From the NCBI GenBank assembly GCA_012656075.1, contig JAAKBF010000107.1:248001-312000 (forward strand): 64,000 nucleotides of DNA. Direction: 5' to 3'. The notes under the pieces are model-generated. The model had not been told where the DNA came from. It did no database searches and worked only from the letters and a program-made list of their open reading frames with translations. Of the stretch, positions 1 to 10,600 are shown piece by piece. A program made the translations under genes and the position numbers. Each line of letters begins with the position of its first letter. Position 1 is the stretch's first letter. The stretch is from Phytophthora hibernalis (lineage: Eukaryota; Oomycota; Peronosporomycetes; Peronosporales; Peronosporaceae).

Positions 1-11
1 TGTTTGGGTAG

Positions 12-1574
12 ATCTCCTACTGGACACGCGGACAGACCGAATCGAAAGAACTTGTTGATGAAGCGGATCGCGCTGTGGTGGTTCTGGGTAGTCGGGCGCA
101 CACTCTCGGACAATTACTCAGCGAGGTGTGGTTGTGCGCTACAGACGACGTCCGCCGTCACTTTCCGCAGCTTTTGAGCTGTATCGATGCAACTTCCAGC
201 TCACCCTCTGCGATTTCGGACAATGTTCGAGTGTGCTACCACAGACGCCGCACTGGAGACGGCGAATTGGAGTGGGCTCCCATTGAAAAAATGCTGAAGC
301 GTTCGCGTCTTGCGTCCAATTCGTTGCGACTGAAGCCCCGAGCCAAGAAGCGTCGGGCCACTGAGGAGGAACACGAAAGCAGTGAAGACCAGCAAAGTAC
401 TACCGAAGACGAGGAAGGTGAGACTGAGTATGACGATCGTTCGGACGACCACAGTGGATTGGATGCAATGCTGAACACGAAACTCGGTGATCTCCGCCTT
501 GACAACCGGAGCGAGAAAGCCGACGGTACTGCGAGACTGCATGAGATTCTTATCGAAGAGCGGTCTGAAGGTGCTGGAAAGTTTGACTGGCCAAGCCTAG
601 GAGTCGAGTTGCAGTGGAGAAGGGGTTTGAAGCGTGGTCATCTGCTGGATGCGCTCGACACAATGAAAATGTGGTGTGAGGCGCGGGTGCTGGCTGCACG
701 CCGGAACAAGGTGCACGTCCACTACCGCGGCTGGGAGGCCAAATACGACGAATGGATCAGTCGTCTTTCGCAGCGCATTGCGCCGCCGCATTCACACGTT
801 TCAAAGTGGCGAAGTGCTCTCCAAAAGCACGCTTTGGTGCAAATTGGCATCCGGGTGCCGCGCCGACAGCACCCAAAGTGGCGAAATGCCACAGTCTTGG
901 AGGTGGTCGGCAGCTCCGACGGTGACCAAGACCAAGGCGTCGATGATGGAGCTGGCTTGCGGGTGCACGCCCAAGTCGATGGCGATGACGTGTGGCTGTC
1001 TGCATGCGACGACATGTTGTCCCAGCCCAATTCGCACTGCGCTTCCAAGCCGTTGACACAGGAAGAACGCAACTTACTTACTCACGACGATAATGTGGAG
1101 ACTACGGAAGAGCTTCCTGCAGAAAATGAAGACAATGGTGATGAAGAGCAAGAGGACGAAGACGACGGAGAGGAAGGTGATAATACTATCGATCTGATTG
1201 ATCATGAGGGACCACAGCGTCCTCCGAGAGCGAACAACGCAGCAGTGGAAAGGACGGCGAATCGTTCTCGAATGGACTTGCGATCTCGAACCGGTCCTGC
1301 TCGCAACTTGACTGCAAGCTTCAACCAGGCTCAAGACCAAGGCAGATCTTCTGCAGGTCGAACGCCTGCTCGTAGTCGAGGCCGAAGCAGATCCCAAACC
1401 TCCAGCGACGACACGTCCCCGGAAACAGTGTCACCGACCCGAAGACTAAGTGCAGATCTGCAGACGCGGGTGGCGCAAGTGAGCAATGACCTGCGATCGT
1501 TGCAATCGAGCTGGGACAAATTTGGTGAAAGCCTCATGGCATTCACGCAGTCGTTGGGGCCCGCGCAGGACTGA
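12..1574 (+). CDS. USP-related protein lacking the peptidase domain (5' exon outside window)
   Basis: The reading frame opens right after an in-frame TAG at 9-11 that looks like a 3' splice site, and no ATG lies near, so at least one exon is missing at the left edge. Its first 330 or so residues follow, block by block, the region just upstream of the catalytic core in the deubiquitinase at 7697-11254: a ubiquitin-like stretch ending in RRHFP (MFP-D in the other gene), a VCYHR motif, then a Tudor/chromo-barrel-like block HVHYRGWEAKYDEW and a second block PKWRNATVLEV. The exon start matches the 8278 exon start of the paralogue. No Cys or His box follows. Instead there is an acidic run (EDNGDEEQEDEDDGEEGD) and a basic Arg/Ser-rich tail ending in a predicted short helix. 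It may be a chromatin or ubiquitin adaptor. Family relation is well supported; function is inferred. Confidence 0.75.
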   Translation: MSYWTRGQTESKELVDEADRAVVVLGSRAHTLGQLLSEVWLCATDDVRRHFPQLLSCIDATSSSPSAISDNVRVCYHRRRTGDGELEWAPIEKMLKRSRLASNSLRLKPRAKKRRATEEEHESSEDQQSTTEDEEGETEYDDRSDDHSGLDAMLNTKLGDLRLDNRSEKADGTARLHEILIEERSEGAGKFDWPSLGVELQWRRGLKRGHLLDALDTMKMWCEARVLAARRNKVHVHYRGWEAKYDEWISRLSQRIAPPHSHVSKWRSALQKHALVQIGIRVPRRQHPKWRNATVLEVVGSSDGDQDQGVDDGAGLRVHAQVDGDDVWLSACDDMLSQPNSHCASKPLTQEERNLLTHDDNVETTEELPAENEDNGDEEQEDEDDGEEGDNTIDLIDHEGPQRPPRANNAAVERTANRSRMDLRSRTGPARNLTASFNQAQDQGRSSAGRTPARSRGRSRSQTSSDDTSPETVSPTRRLSADLQTRVAQVSNDLRSLQSSWDKFGESLMAFTQSLGPAQD

Positions 1575-1817
1575 GGTGGTGAAAGTGACAGGAAGAGTTT
1601 GGCAAGACCATTTTGACGTGAATTGATTGTAGCAGTTTGTTTTAGGGCCAACACAGCCGACGGATTAATCCTTTTGCGAATGCCCTTCATACTTTTGATG
1701 GTCTAGGTAAAGTCTCTTTATCATATCTTGGACCTTGATGCTTTTGTGTTCGTTGTTGTAAGTGATTAGGCAAGTGGTCTCCAGAATAAATTTTGTGCTA
1801 ACGTTACTTTGAAGTAA

Positions 1818-1844
1818 TACTTCGTAGTATTGTATTACGAAGTA
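1818..1844. repeat. Short inverted repeat
   Basis: A perfect 9-bp stem (TACTTCGTA / TACGAAGTA) around a 9-nt loop, seen directly. Purpose unknown; it could be a transposon-end relic or the hairpin of a transcript end downstream of the gene ending at 1574. Confidence 0.5.
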
Positions 1845-2083
1845 CTACGGAGTGGAAATACGTGAGAGCTAGAAAATGTAAGTTGGCGTTTATGGGTTCG
1901 GACGCTCTCAGAACCTCGCAGTCGAAGGTACAGTAGTGAGAAAGAGGAAGAAGATCACTCTGCCGAAAGTTTGCGTGAATTCCACCCTTCACCCGCCTGG
2001 AAGACGCAGTGTAGCGACACAGATGGATCAGAGCACGTGAATTGGGTGGAGATGCATGGTCTTCATTGAAGACGCGCCGTATC

Positions 2084-2114
2084 CAGTGTTATTGTTCAGT
2101 GAACAATAACACTG
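2084..2114. repeat. 31-nt near-perfect palindrome
   Basis: Arms of 15 nt (CAGTGTTATTGTTCA and its complement) separated by one G. A palindrome of this length is unlikely by chance and suggests a foldback or transposon remnant. There is no gene nearby to explain it. Confidence 0.6.
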
Positions 2115-5100
2115 AACAATGTTCACGGCCAGCAAGTGGATAGTCAACACTGCAGCGCTTGACAAGCGCACACGTCGACGCGGGTCGCCTCTCAAGTGCA
2201 GAAGCAGCCAGAAGCGAGTTGATTGTCGTGCCGCAATGGTGTCCCTCGGGCTGACTTGGTCTTGCATCGTAGCCATTACTCGCAACACCCGGATTCTACC
2301 GTTTTCAGGACAGCTTCAACTTGTGTTTGCAACGTTTGACTGTGTCTCCCCACATTTCAGCAGCGTGGCTTGTGGGACAACCTGGAGTTCAGCAGCGTGG
2401 CTTGTGGGAGACAACCTGGACATCCACCTCTGTGACCGTCAACAATATTTTGGAGACGTGTTCCGCTGATTTTCGCGTGGAAAATGATGTCGTGCTGGCC
2501 CCAGTGGTCGTGCAGTGCACCCGAGTTGAAATTTCCAGCACACCGCCCCGAGTTGCGTCCTCGCAACGCAACGGCAGAGCCCACGGTGGCTGAAGTTGCG
2601 CTGATTTCTCGTGGCTCGCGTTGTTCTCGCCGCGCGATGCGGGACCACTTTATTCAGCGCCGAACTCTCTGCACGGCCTGAGCTCAAATGTCAAACCATC
2701 AGTTTAACGTCAAAACGGTGTCACTGCGTCCGCTTTCGGGGCGGCGTTCTCGTCTCTACGATCGTTTTGGTGGAGAGAAACTCAAGAGCGAGAGCTGCCA
2801 CGTTCTCACCACCGAGGATAGTGCAGAGCATTGATGAACGCATGCGTATGATGCACGGAGATCGTCCGACCGAAGCAATCGTGGCAAATGTGATTGCGAG
2901 CTGCCCGCCGTGCGATTGCCAGCGAAAACCTCTCGCCGTCCACGAGTTGGCAATGCCACTGCGATGATTCAGAAGCAGCTTCACGTTCAGATGGATCTCG
3001 CCGCAGGATTCGTTAGTTGAAGCGGTTTCTGGCTCGGGTTGCTACCTTTGCAGAGCCGCCAATGCGAGTTGAGCCTAAGCAAAGCATCTGCTACGTCAGA
3101 CTCGCGAGGTGGCTACAACTGAAGGAGTCAGTCAGACTAAGAAGCTGCTGTGCTAGTCGAGCTGCTTTTGCCGGACTCGCTTGTCTAGGATTGACCAGGT
3201 GTTTTGGACCAGGACACTTTGTCCTTGGAGTCCAAGGACAAGTTGGACTGGTCTGTATCCTGCATCGTTTGCGAGCTTTGGCTCATCAACAAGGGACAAC
3301 TTCAAACACAATCCAGCACCTTCAACTGCTGTACGAAGTTGACATTCGGCCGATCCTTTGGTGTAAATAAGGGTGTGACGTTAGACTGGCTAGGGTGCTC
3401 GCAGACGCCACATCCTGCCCAAATCCGACGCGGTATCGGATAGTCTGTCATCGCTCGCTGTGTCCTGCTGTTCAACAAGGCGGGTGCACACGAGTTGAGC
3501 CGCTGGGCATTACTACGCGGGGTCCCGCCTTTTTAGCCTGCGATCAGGCACATGACGTCTTTCGTTCGTGGCAACCCAGCGCTCTCTGGTGAGGCGGAAG
3601 GCAGATGGAATCCAACCGTCCAAGTTGCAACGTCGCTCTGTCAAGAATGACTCGGCCTCATTCGCGTCCTCAATCAATCAAGCCCTGCTGGGCTTCTCCG
3701 CTCGTCGCTGATGGACGACTGAACAGACCGGGCAAGCCAAACCTTGCAGCCTTTCGAGGGCAGTGCCAGCATGCTGTGCTGTGGACCTCGAGGAACCAGC
3801 CCCGACGGCGGCGCTGGCGCCAGCGATTGTAGCTTTATCATCGATGAGAGCCCGCATGTCTCGAAGCGCTTGCAGAGACGCCCTGTGCTCCACCCAACAA
3901 GGTTGTGGGCCATGCAACTGTGACGCGGAGACTCTTTACCAGAGCAAGGGCGGTCGAGTTGACCCCACACAAGCAAGCTGTCGTCGTCGGAAAGTCCCTC
4001 GTGATCTGCTCGGTGGCCCACAATCAGGTGCATTTTGGCCGCTCGGTCTCAGCATCCCTCCCCATAAGCAGCAAAGGAGCTCAAGTGACCGAGCTTGCAG
4101 CTGACTGCATCCGGCCTCAGCTTTCTTCTCGAGTCCGCTTCCTTGTCCAACGTTGCGACCCGGAGCTGGACGCAGCGAAGTGTATGTATGTATATCTCTA
4201 GACTAAGACAATTAAGACGACATCCGTCCAGCAGCGCGTTTGGGTGCGCACCTTCGTGACTGCATCGTGCTGGAATCAATCAACCAGCGGAGAGCGTGAG
4301 TTAACGGCCAAATGAGCTCGGTCGAGCTTCTACCAGTCCCTGCCGCTTGTGGCGCGCAAGTCTCACGTCGTCTCTATAAAACTTCAAGTGCCAACGAACA
4401 GTAACATGAAGTACTTCAGGTCTGACTCGTATATCAACGTAGGCTTTAGGGTGAGATCCAAGGCAGAAGTGGAAAACGTGGCGCATAGGTTCTGGTTTGA
4501 CCGAGGCCTACGTTTTTTCTGGTGATCCACGCGCGACTCTGCAGCGACAGTTCTTGGTCATCAAAGGCTGAGCCAAAATGTTAGCAAATTCTCAACCAAC
4601 CTCCGCTAAACGAGGCTGGGTTTGTCAACAAGTCGAAGTGTGAGGCACGACTGCGGTGTTGAGCTGTCGCGCGGGGTCTTTCCAAGGAGATTGGTCTTCA
4701 TGTGCGTGCATAGCGCTCCGGCCCAGAAGAGACCGAGAGCGGCGCTGGATCTAAGACGTCCTGCCTTCTTCCTCGCAAGCTGTTTTGCCTCCTCGCACTC
4801 CGGACGTGAACGTAATGACCAAAATGTCCATCGGGCCGATTCGAACAAGACTTGATGCATCCACCAGCAGCTCGTCTTGTTCTCGCTTATTTTATCTGGT
4901 CCTGCATGTTCGTGTCGGCAAGGTGCCAACTGGCGAATTTCGCCACGCCGGACCAGGCCGGAGCAATCTCCGGCTCTGCTAAACTCAAGAGACCGGCCTC
5001 GACATAAGGCATCGCTGCGTCAAGTGCCGGTCAAAAGCAGGCCTGCAGATCAAGCGACAGATAGCCTCAAGCATATCCTCAATGATTATCGTCTCCCTAC

Positions 5101-5263
5101 TTTCAGCAAGTCGAGTCGTCAGAGACTGCGCCTTCTGCTCACCCCACCTGCCTGCCATGACGGGAAGGATTGGGCTCGCGTCCATGAACGTACTCATGCA
5201 TCAAACTCTTACTCATTTGCGAATTGGCAGTCTCGAGCACGAGTAGCCTTCAATCACTTCAAG

Positions 5264-6224
5264 ATGCCGATGACCCACCTGCCTTCGCTCACTCAACCCC
5301 AACACCACGCGGTGTTACCACCACTCCAGCTCCACGCGCAGCTCAACCAACACTTCCCACTGTCTCAACCACAACAGTACTCGCCGCAACAACAACATGC
5401 TTACTTGCAGCAACACACTGCAGCGGCACAGCTACCGGTCACCATGGACCTCACATTGTCCGGTCCACTACGCCGTGGCAAGTGGACGCGGGCCGAAGAG
5501 GACTACGCCGCAGCCACCATCTCGTACTTCTGTGACGGCCTCTTGGCCATCCAGTACGGCACCACCCTACGCGGATACTTGGCCCAGCAGCTCCACTGTG
5601 ACCCTATGAGGATCTCAAAAAGCTGCTACCTGGTTCGGTCTTTGCCGGCATTAAGATCAACCCCAAGATCGGTCGACGAGCCTACTACCCGTGTGCACAG
5701 GACTCCCTGCTGCGGCACGGTCCAAGGAGAACGCGGCGTGTCACCTCACAAGTCTCCGTCAAGCATTCATCCAGAGCATTGAGGAAGAGGAACAAGCTCT
5801 GGAAGCTGCCACCAATGGTGCACTCAAGAACAGTCCTACTCACTCAACCAGGACCTCTCCGACACACAAGATCACGTCGTCCCTTAGCCGCAAACGCAGC
5901 TACGAGGACATCGTTCAAGCCCAACAACAAGGGTACCCTGCTGCCGTGGAACTCACGGAGCCCAAGATTTTCTACCACTTCCAGCGTCAAGCCACCCCGG
6001 CGCTCTTCAACTCTCGGTACACGGCAGCGACCAACGCTGCTGTGTTGACCACGGCTACTACGCCCGTGATGTGCAAGCTTCCGAAGCTTACCGTCTCCGA
6101 TGACGTCTCTCGTCGTGCGGCCTACTCGAGCCAACCACGCAGTGTGTCACCCGTGGCCGTCTCCACGTCGGCGGCGGTATTGCCGCCACTGCGTGTCTCG
6201 TTGGTGCGAGCCTCCATGTGCTAA
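5264..6224 (+). CDS. SANT/Myb-like domain protein, two apparent frame breaks
   Basis: The ATG at 5264 is chosen because a Gln/His/Pro-rich leader follows it, then RRGKWTRAEEDYAAATISYF, which has the Trp and acidic spacing of a SANT/Myb-like helix bundle, and then LHCDPMRIS. I recall the same W-EE ... CDPMRIS-K arrangement in a family of uncharacterised stramenopile proteins. Homology then moves to a second frame at about 5617-5621 (run of five A; six would keep frame) and to a third at about 5701-5709 (CCC; CCCC would keep frame), running on through a polar tail to the TAA at 6222. Both breaks are single missing bases in homopolymers, so an assembly error is more likely than decay. Probably a nuclear DNA- or chromatin-binding protein. 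It is convergent with the RNase T2 gene. Family call moderate; molecular role unknown. Confidence 0.6.
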
Positions 6225-6748
6225 GCTAGACGAGGGTCTGGAGCTACAGACCCAGAGCCGTGTGTTCTGTGTAGATAAGTAAGTTAGCGACACGAAGTAG
6301 TGTACGATTCAAAGGTGCAGCACCTAGTAATGATAAAACCCGCTTCATTCAACAACCTCTTGCGTTTCGTGAACGAGCTCGCGCGTGTACGAGCATTGGT
6401 ATCTCTACCACCAGAAAGTGGCGCCTTTCTCGGTTGTCGACGCTTACAGCCACCCGATCGACAAGCGTGCCCTCAACCATGGCAAACGTAGCACAGCAAA
6501 CTTCAATCCAATGACAAGCACAACAAGCAACGAGCTGTCGTCACGAAGGCTCAAGTCTCCGTGGCGTACATACTGTGCCGCGAGTCCAGGTGGCCTCGTT
6601 GCAATGGGAGGAGACTCAAAATCATGGCACGCACGTTGAATATGAAATGGCGTGTTGTTGAAGCTACACTTTAGCGCAACGCAACTCGAGGCTCAAGACA
6701 AAGTCCCGAACCGACTATCGTGAAGTAGTCAGCGTGTACTTTGCCTTG
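6225..6748. other. Convergent intergenic spacer
   Basis: About 520 bp between the SANT-like gene and the RNase T2 gene, which end towards each other. I see no supported gene; it should hold both 3' UTRs. Confidence 0.5.
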
Positions 6749-7479
6749 CTAGTCGCCGCGGAAGGCCGGGATGGCCACGGTGGCCTTGCCGCACGTGTCC
6801 TCGGCGTGAATGTGCGGCGGACAGGCGCAGCGTTGCGTCGGCACGTGCTGCGCGTCCTTCTGCCAGCAGGTGAAGACCTGCGAGAACATGGCGTGCTTGC
6901 CGTTGGTGTACTGGCACTTGAGCGCAGCGTCTCCGAAAGCTGCACGAAGCTTAGCCGCGTCCACCTGTCCACCGACATGGTCCTGCACGAGCTGCGGCGT
7001 GGGCGCGAGCGTCTCGTTGCGCTCGAGGTCGATGGCGTGCGTGAAGTACGCGACTTGCTCGAGTCCGAGCACGTACCGTGACGCGTCCACTCGTGCTGCC
7101 AGAAGGCCGCGTACTGCGGGTCCGCCTCGCTGAACTTGACGTCGGGCCAGAACTGGTGCAGCGTGGCCAATCCCAGCTCGCGTTCAATCTTGGCAGCGTC
7201 AAAAGCTTCACCGGAGCAGAAACTGGGTGGTGCATGACCCGACAGTTCGGGCCACAAGCCGTGTAGTGTCAAATGCGAGCGCCAGAAGCTCTGAGGAGCA
7301 CTGCAGCCGGGGTACTGCGCCTCTTTGCCGTGACAGAAGGCCGGCTGCCAGCTCTGCGCCAAGATGTACATGTCGAAGTCGCCCGGAGGTGCTAGAGTCA
7401 AGATAGAGGCGTCATATACAGGCGTAGAGGCCTCTGAAGCGCTGAAAAACAGCGTCGCAGCTAGGAAGCGGTGCATCAT
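6749..7479 (-). CDS. Secreted ribonuclease T2 with one frame break
   Basis: Starts MMHRFLAATLFFSASEAS, a typical secretion signal. Both RNase T2 active-site blocks are present: CAS I as LTLHGLWPEL and CAS II as HEWTRHGTC (near 7069-7095), each with its catalytic His. After HGTC the homology leaves the first frame and continues in another with GLEQVAYFTHA, ending in a Cys-containing C-terminus at the TAG at 6749. The break near 7066-7069 needs one extra base in CTCGGA. The full length of about 240 residues is normal for the family. T2 enzymes cleave single-stranded RNA outside the cell or in vacuoles. The gene is divergent from the deubiquitinase with only 217 bp between the ATGs. It is either a functional gene with a consensus error or a recent pseudogene; I favour the former because of similar breaks in neighbours. 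Confidence 0.8.
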
Positions 7480-7696
7480 TCCAACAAGATCGGATGTGGG
7501 GGAATGGACACTTCGAACGTAAACATGGCTACATGAAATCGTACTTTGATTGGTTGGAAATGAGATAGTTATCTGATTCTTTGTAACGGTCAGAGAATCA
7601 GACAAACGTAACTTCCGTACCCCAGAGGTAACTTTCACCTTTATCTTACCGATAGTTTCCTTCATTCGGTAAGTTTCCAACCGCCACGTCCCCAAT
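7480..7696. promoter_or_regulatory. Divergent promoter region, RNase T2 / USP
   Basis: 217 bp separate the two start codons. On the + side TCATTCG (7662-7668) lies about 30 nt before the USP ATG; on the - side TCCATTC followed by CCCCACAT (complement of about 7494-7508) lies about 25 nt before the RNase ATG. Both resemble the oomycete Inr core (TCATTYY type). A CCAAT-like ATTGG sits at about 7560. Assignments are by eye. Confidence 0.45.
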
Positions 7697-10600
7697 ATGA
7701 CGGAGGGTAAGCGTGCTTCGTTACGGCGTCTGGGGGCGGCTCTGGAGCGCCAACTGGTTGAGGACCGACTGCAGGAAGGTGCCGAGTGGTTCCTGGTGGC
7801 TTCTGATTGGTGGACGCGCGTGCTGGCGGCCCCTACGAGCGACGAGAGCGATGGACAGACGGACGACGACTCGGAGGACTCGGACGACGCCGTGCAACGC
7901 GCGTTTCGCGTACAGAACGAGGTTTTAATTGATGCAGAACTCAGTAGTCGCAAGCGCGGCGTCGCGGTGCTGAAACCCATGCTGGTACGGGCTCAAACGG
8001 AGCTCTAGAGCCCGAGATACCCGTTATTTAAGATACTTTTGTTGTTTTCGTGCCTTTATTGCTGAAGGTGGAGGGCAAGGACTACCGTCTTGTGAGCCAA
8101 CGGGTGTGGAACCAGCTGTCGCACCGGTTCGGCTTCGACTGGGAGATTTCTAGGCCTGTAGTGACCCGAGGACCGGCTAAAAACCGCGTTGTGGAGGTCA
8201 ATCCTGTCACTTTTCAGGTATTTGAACCCTTGCAATTGGAGTTGAGGGTGGGGGACTGATTGGATGTTGTTGGACAGGTGTTGGCGTGGCGATCGGGGCT
8301 TGAGGAGCCTGTGGAGCTGCTGGATGCCGAGCAGAAGCCTTTGGTACTTAATGCCAGTGAGAAATGTACACTGAGTGAACTGCAGCTGAAGATCTGGAAG
8401 GTTGCAGCTGAGGAACCACAGCTGAGAGACATGTTCCCTGATGTGACGGAGGAGAATATCCATGAGGCAGTGCAGGTGTGCTACAGGACGGATTTGGAGG
8501 CGCCCTGGACGCCGCTGAGAGATGCAGTGGTGTTGGAGGATCGGCATACGACTGGATTTCAGAGTGCGAAGTGCTCTGAGATCTTGGTGGAGAGCACGAC
8601 GGTGGGGAAACTGCAGCTGGAACAACGAGACTATAAGCCTGGGAAAGACAAGCTGCACCATTTACTGGTAGAAGGACGGTTTGTAGCGAATCCTGAATTC
8701 GAAGGCAGAGACTGGAGACAGAACAAATTCTATAGCAAGATCCAGGCTGAAGCGTGGAGATACACATTGGACGTGAACCAACTGATCGACGCGCAGGACA
8801 CGGACAAGAAATGGTATGAGTCCCGTATCATTGAATCGGTGGGCGGACAGGTGAAAGTACATTATCGTGGATGGACGTCCAAGTGGGATGAGTGGCTGAA
8901 CCGCACATCGGCCCGTATTGCTCCGCTGCACACGAAAGTTCCGAACTGGCGCGACTTTAAGATCGGCGATGAAATCCTGGTAGGCGCGGAAGTTGAAAGA
9001 AAGAGCTACCCGGAGTGGCGTATCGGCCGCGTCACTGATGCCCAAAAGTCGGAAGACGATGGCTCACTTCGAATTGAACTCGAGGTTGATGGCTCAAAGC
9101 AGTGGATGGATGCACAGGATGAATTACTTTGCCCCGTAGGAACGCACAAGGCAGTTAATGTCTCGACGGTCGCGAAATCGCCAGTGTCTTCCTCCCCATC
9201 GGTATCACCCTACAGTCGATACGGGAGTAACTACAGCGAACCAGGGCGAGGTCGCCCTACGTTTGAAGGGGTTGTGGGGCTGCGGAATTTGGGCAACACG
9301 TGCTTTATGAACAGTATGTTACAGTGCTTGATCAACACAGCTCCTCTCCGAGACTACTTTCTCAAGAAAGACCCTGAAACCGGTAGTCCCTTCTTCACGA
9401 AAGAGATCAACCGCGATAATCCGCTTGGTATGAAAGGCATCATGGCCGTTGACTTCGCTACTCTTCTGCGCAAGATGTGGAGCAACGAATTCACAGTTGT
9501 CACTCCGACGCAGCTGAAATCTGTCATTGGCCAGTATGCGCCTCAGTTCGCGGGGTACCAGCAACAGGATAGCCAGGAACTCATGAATTTCCTGCTGGAT
9601 GGACTGCATGAAGATCTGAATCGTGTAAAAACGAAGCCGTATACCAAACCTGTTGAACGGAATGGCCGCAATGATCCAGAAGTGGCGCAAGAGGAGTGGC
9701 AGCAATTTCTTCGTCGGAATGATAGCATCATCGTGGACAACTTTATGGGTCAACTTCGCAGCCACGTGACGTGCTCCGATCCGGATTGCGGGAATGAGTC
9801 TATTACCTTTGATCCGTACATGAGCTTGTCCGTCCCAATCCCGAATAACGAGATGATAACTACTCAGGTGCAGCTCTTCTGGGCAAATGGCGATATCCCG
9901 ATGAAGTATGCTATGCGTTTGCCGAAGGAAAATAGTACTCTGCGTGACGCCAAGGAAGAACTCAGTAGACTTTCAAGTATCCCCGTTTCGCGGATTTTCT
10001 TCGTCGAAGTGTGGAACCATCGGATCCTCAAAGCATACCGAGACAGTTTGCCAATTGAGCAGATTCGAGATCCTGTTCTTCACGCTTATGAGCTGGAGTT
10101 ATCGGTTACAGACTACTCTTTTTCCTCATCTTCCATTTGCCCACCTACTGGACCACGAAGATTAGGGACACTTGATCCAGAACCCATTCCTGACAAACCC
10201 ATGCATCTCGTGGAACTGCTGCACCAGGCACCAGTTAGGTCGCCTGTGGATGGTCGGCATAATGCCGGCGGCTCCGACAGACTATCTGACGAAGGATATA
10301 GTCCGAAACAGCGAAAAGTGGAGGTGGAGCTGTTCAACACGCCGCTTCTTGTGTCAATCGACCGAAAATGGACTAAAGCTCAAATCCACAAGAAGGTCTG
10401 GCAAATTGTTCATCGCCTCGTGGCTACGAAAGAATTCAGTGAGGGCTCTGGTACCGATTTCGGTTGTGGCGATGAACAACAGTTGCCATACCGCTTGCAC
10501 GTGATCGGGCCGGGTGGAAGTACGCTCATCAGTGATCTTCCTCGTGACGACGAGCCGGTGGACGTTCATGACGGTTCGAACAAGCCCTTCAGCTTCATGC

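Larger units (their letters stand above)
1575..5263. other. Gene-poor stretch, no supported gene
   Basis: About 3.7 kb in which all open frames are short, overlap each other and show no recognisable motif. It contains two inverted repeats (1818-1844, 2084-2114) and a short tandem duplication near 2354-2420 (unit around TTCAGCAGCGTGGCTTGTGG, two copies). It may be an old, eroded transposon or plain intergenic DNA. Confidence 0.5.

Noticed and set aside
2119..4104. Several 90-120 residue ORFs on both strands
   Set aside because: They overlap each other in all frames, lack motifs and start in the middle of compositionally uniform DNA; most likely chance.
4877..5263. Longer N-terminus of the SANT-like protein from 4877
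   Set aside because: No conserved character upstream of 5264 and composition matches the gene desert; ATG 5264 fits the Gln-rich leader better.
6715..7980. 421-residue - strand ORF as one protein
   Set aside because: The first 167 residues are antisense to the USP first exon and promoter; the last part is out of frame with RNase T2 homology. The real gene starts at 7479 and leaves this frame near 7067.
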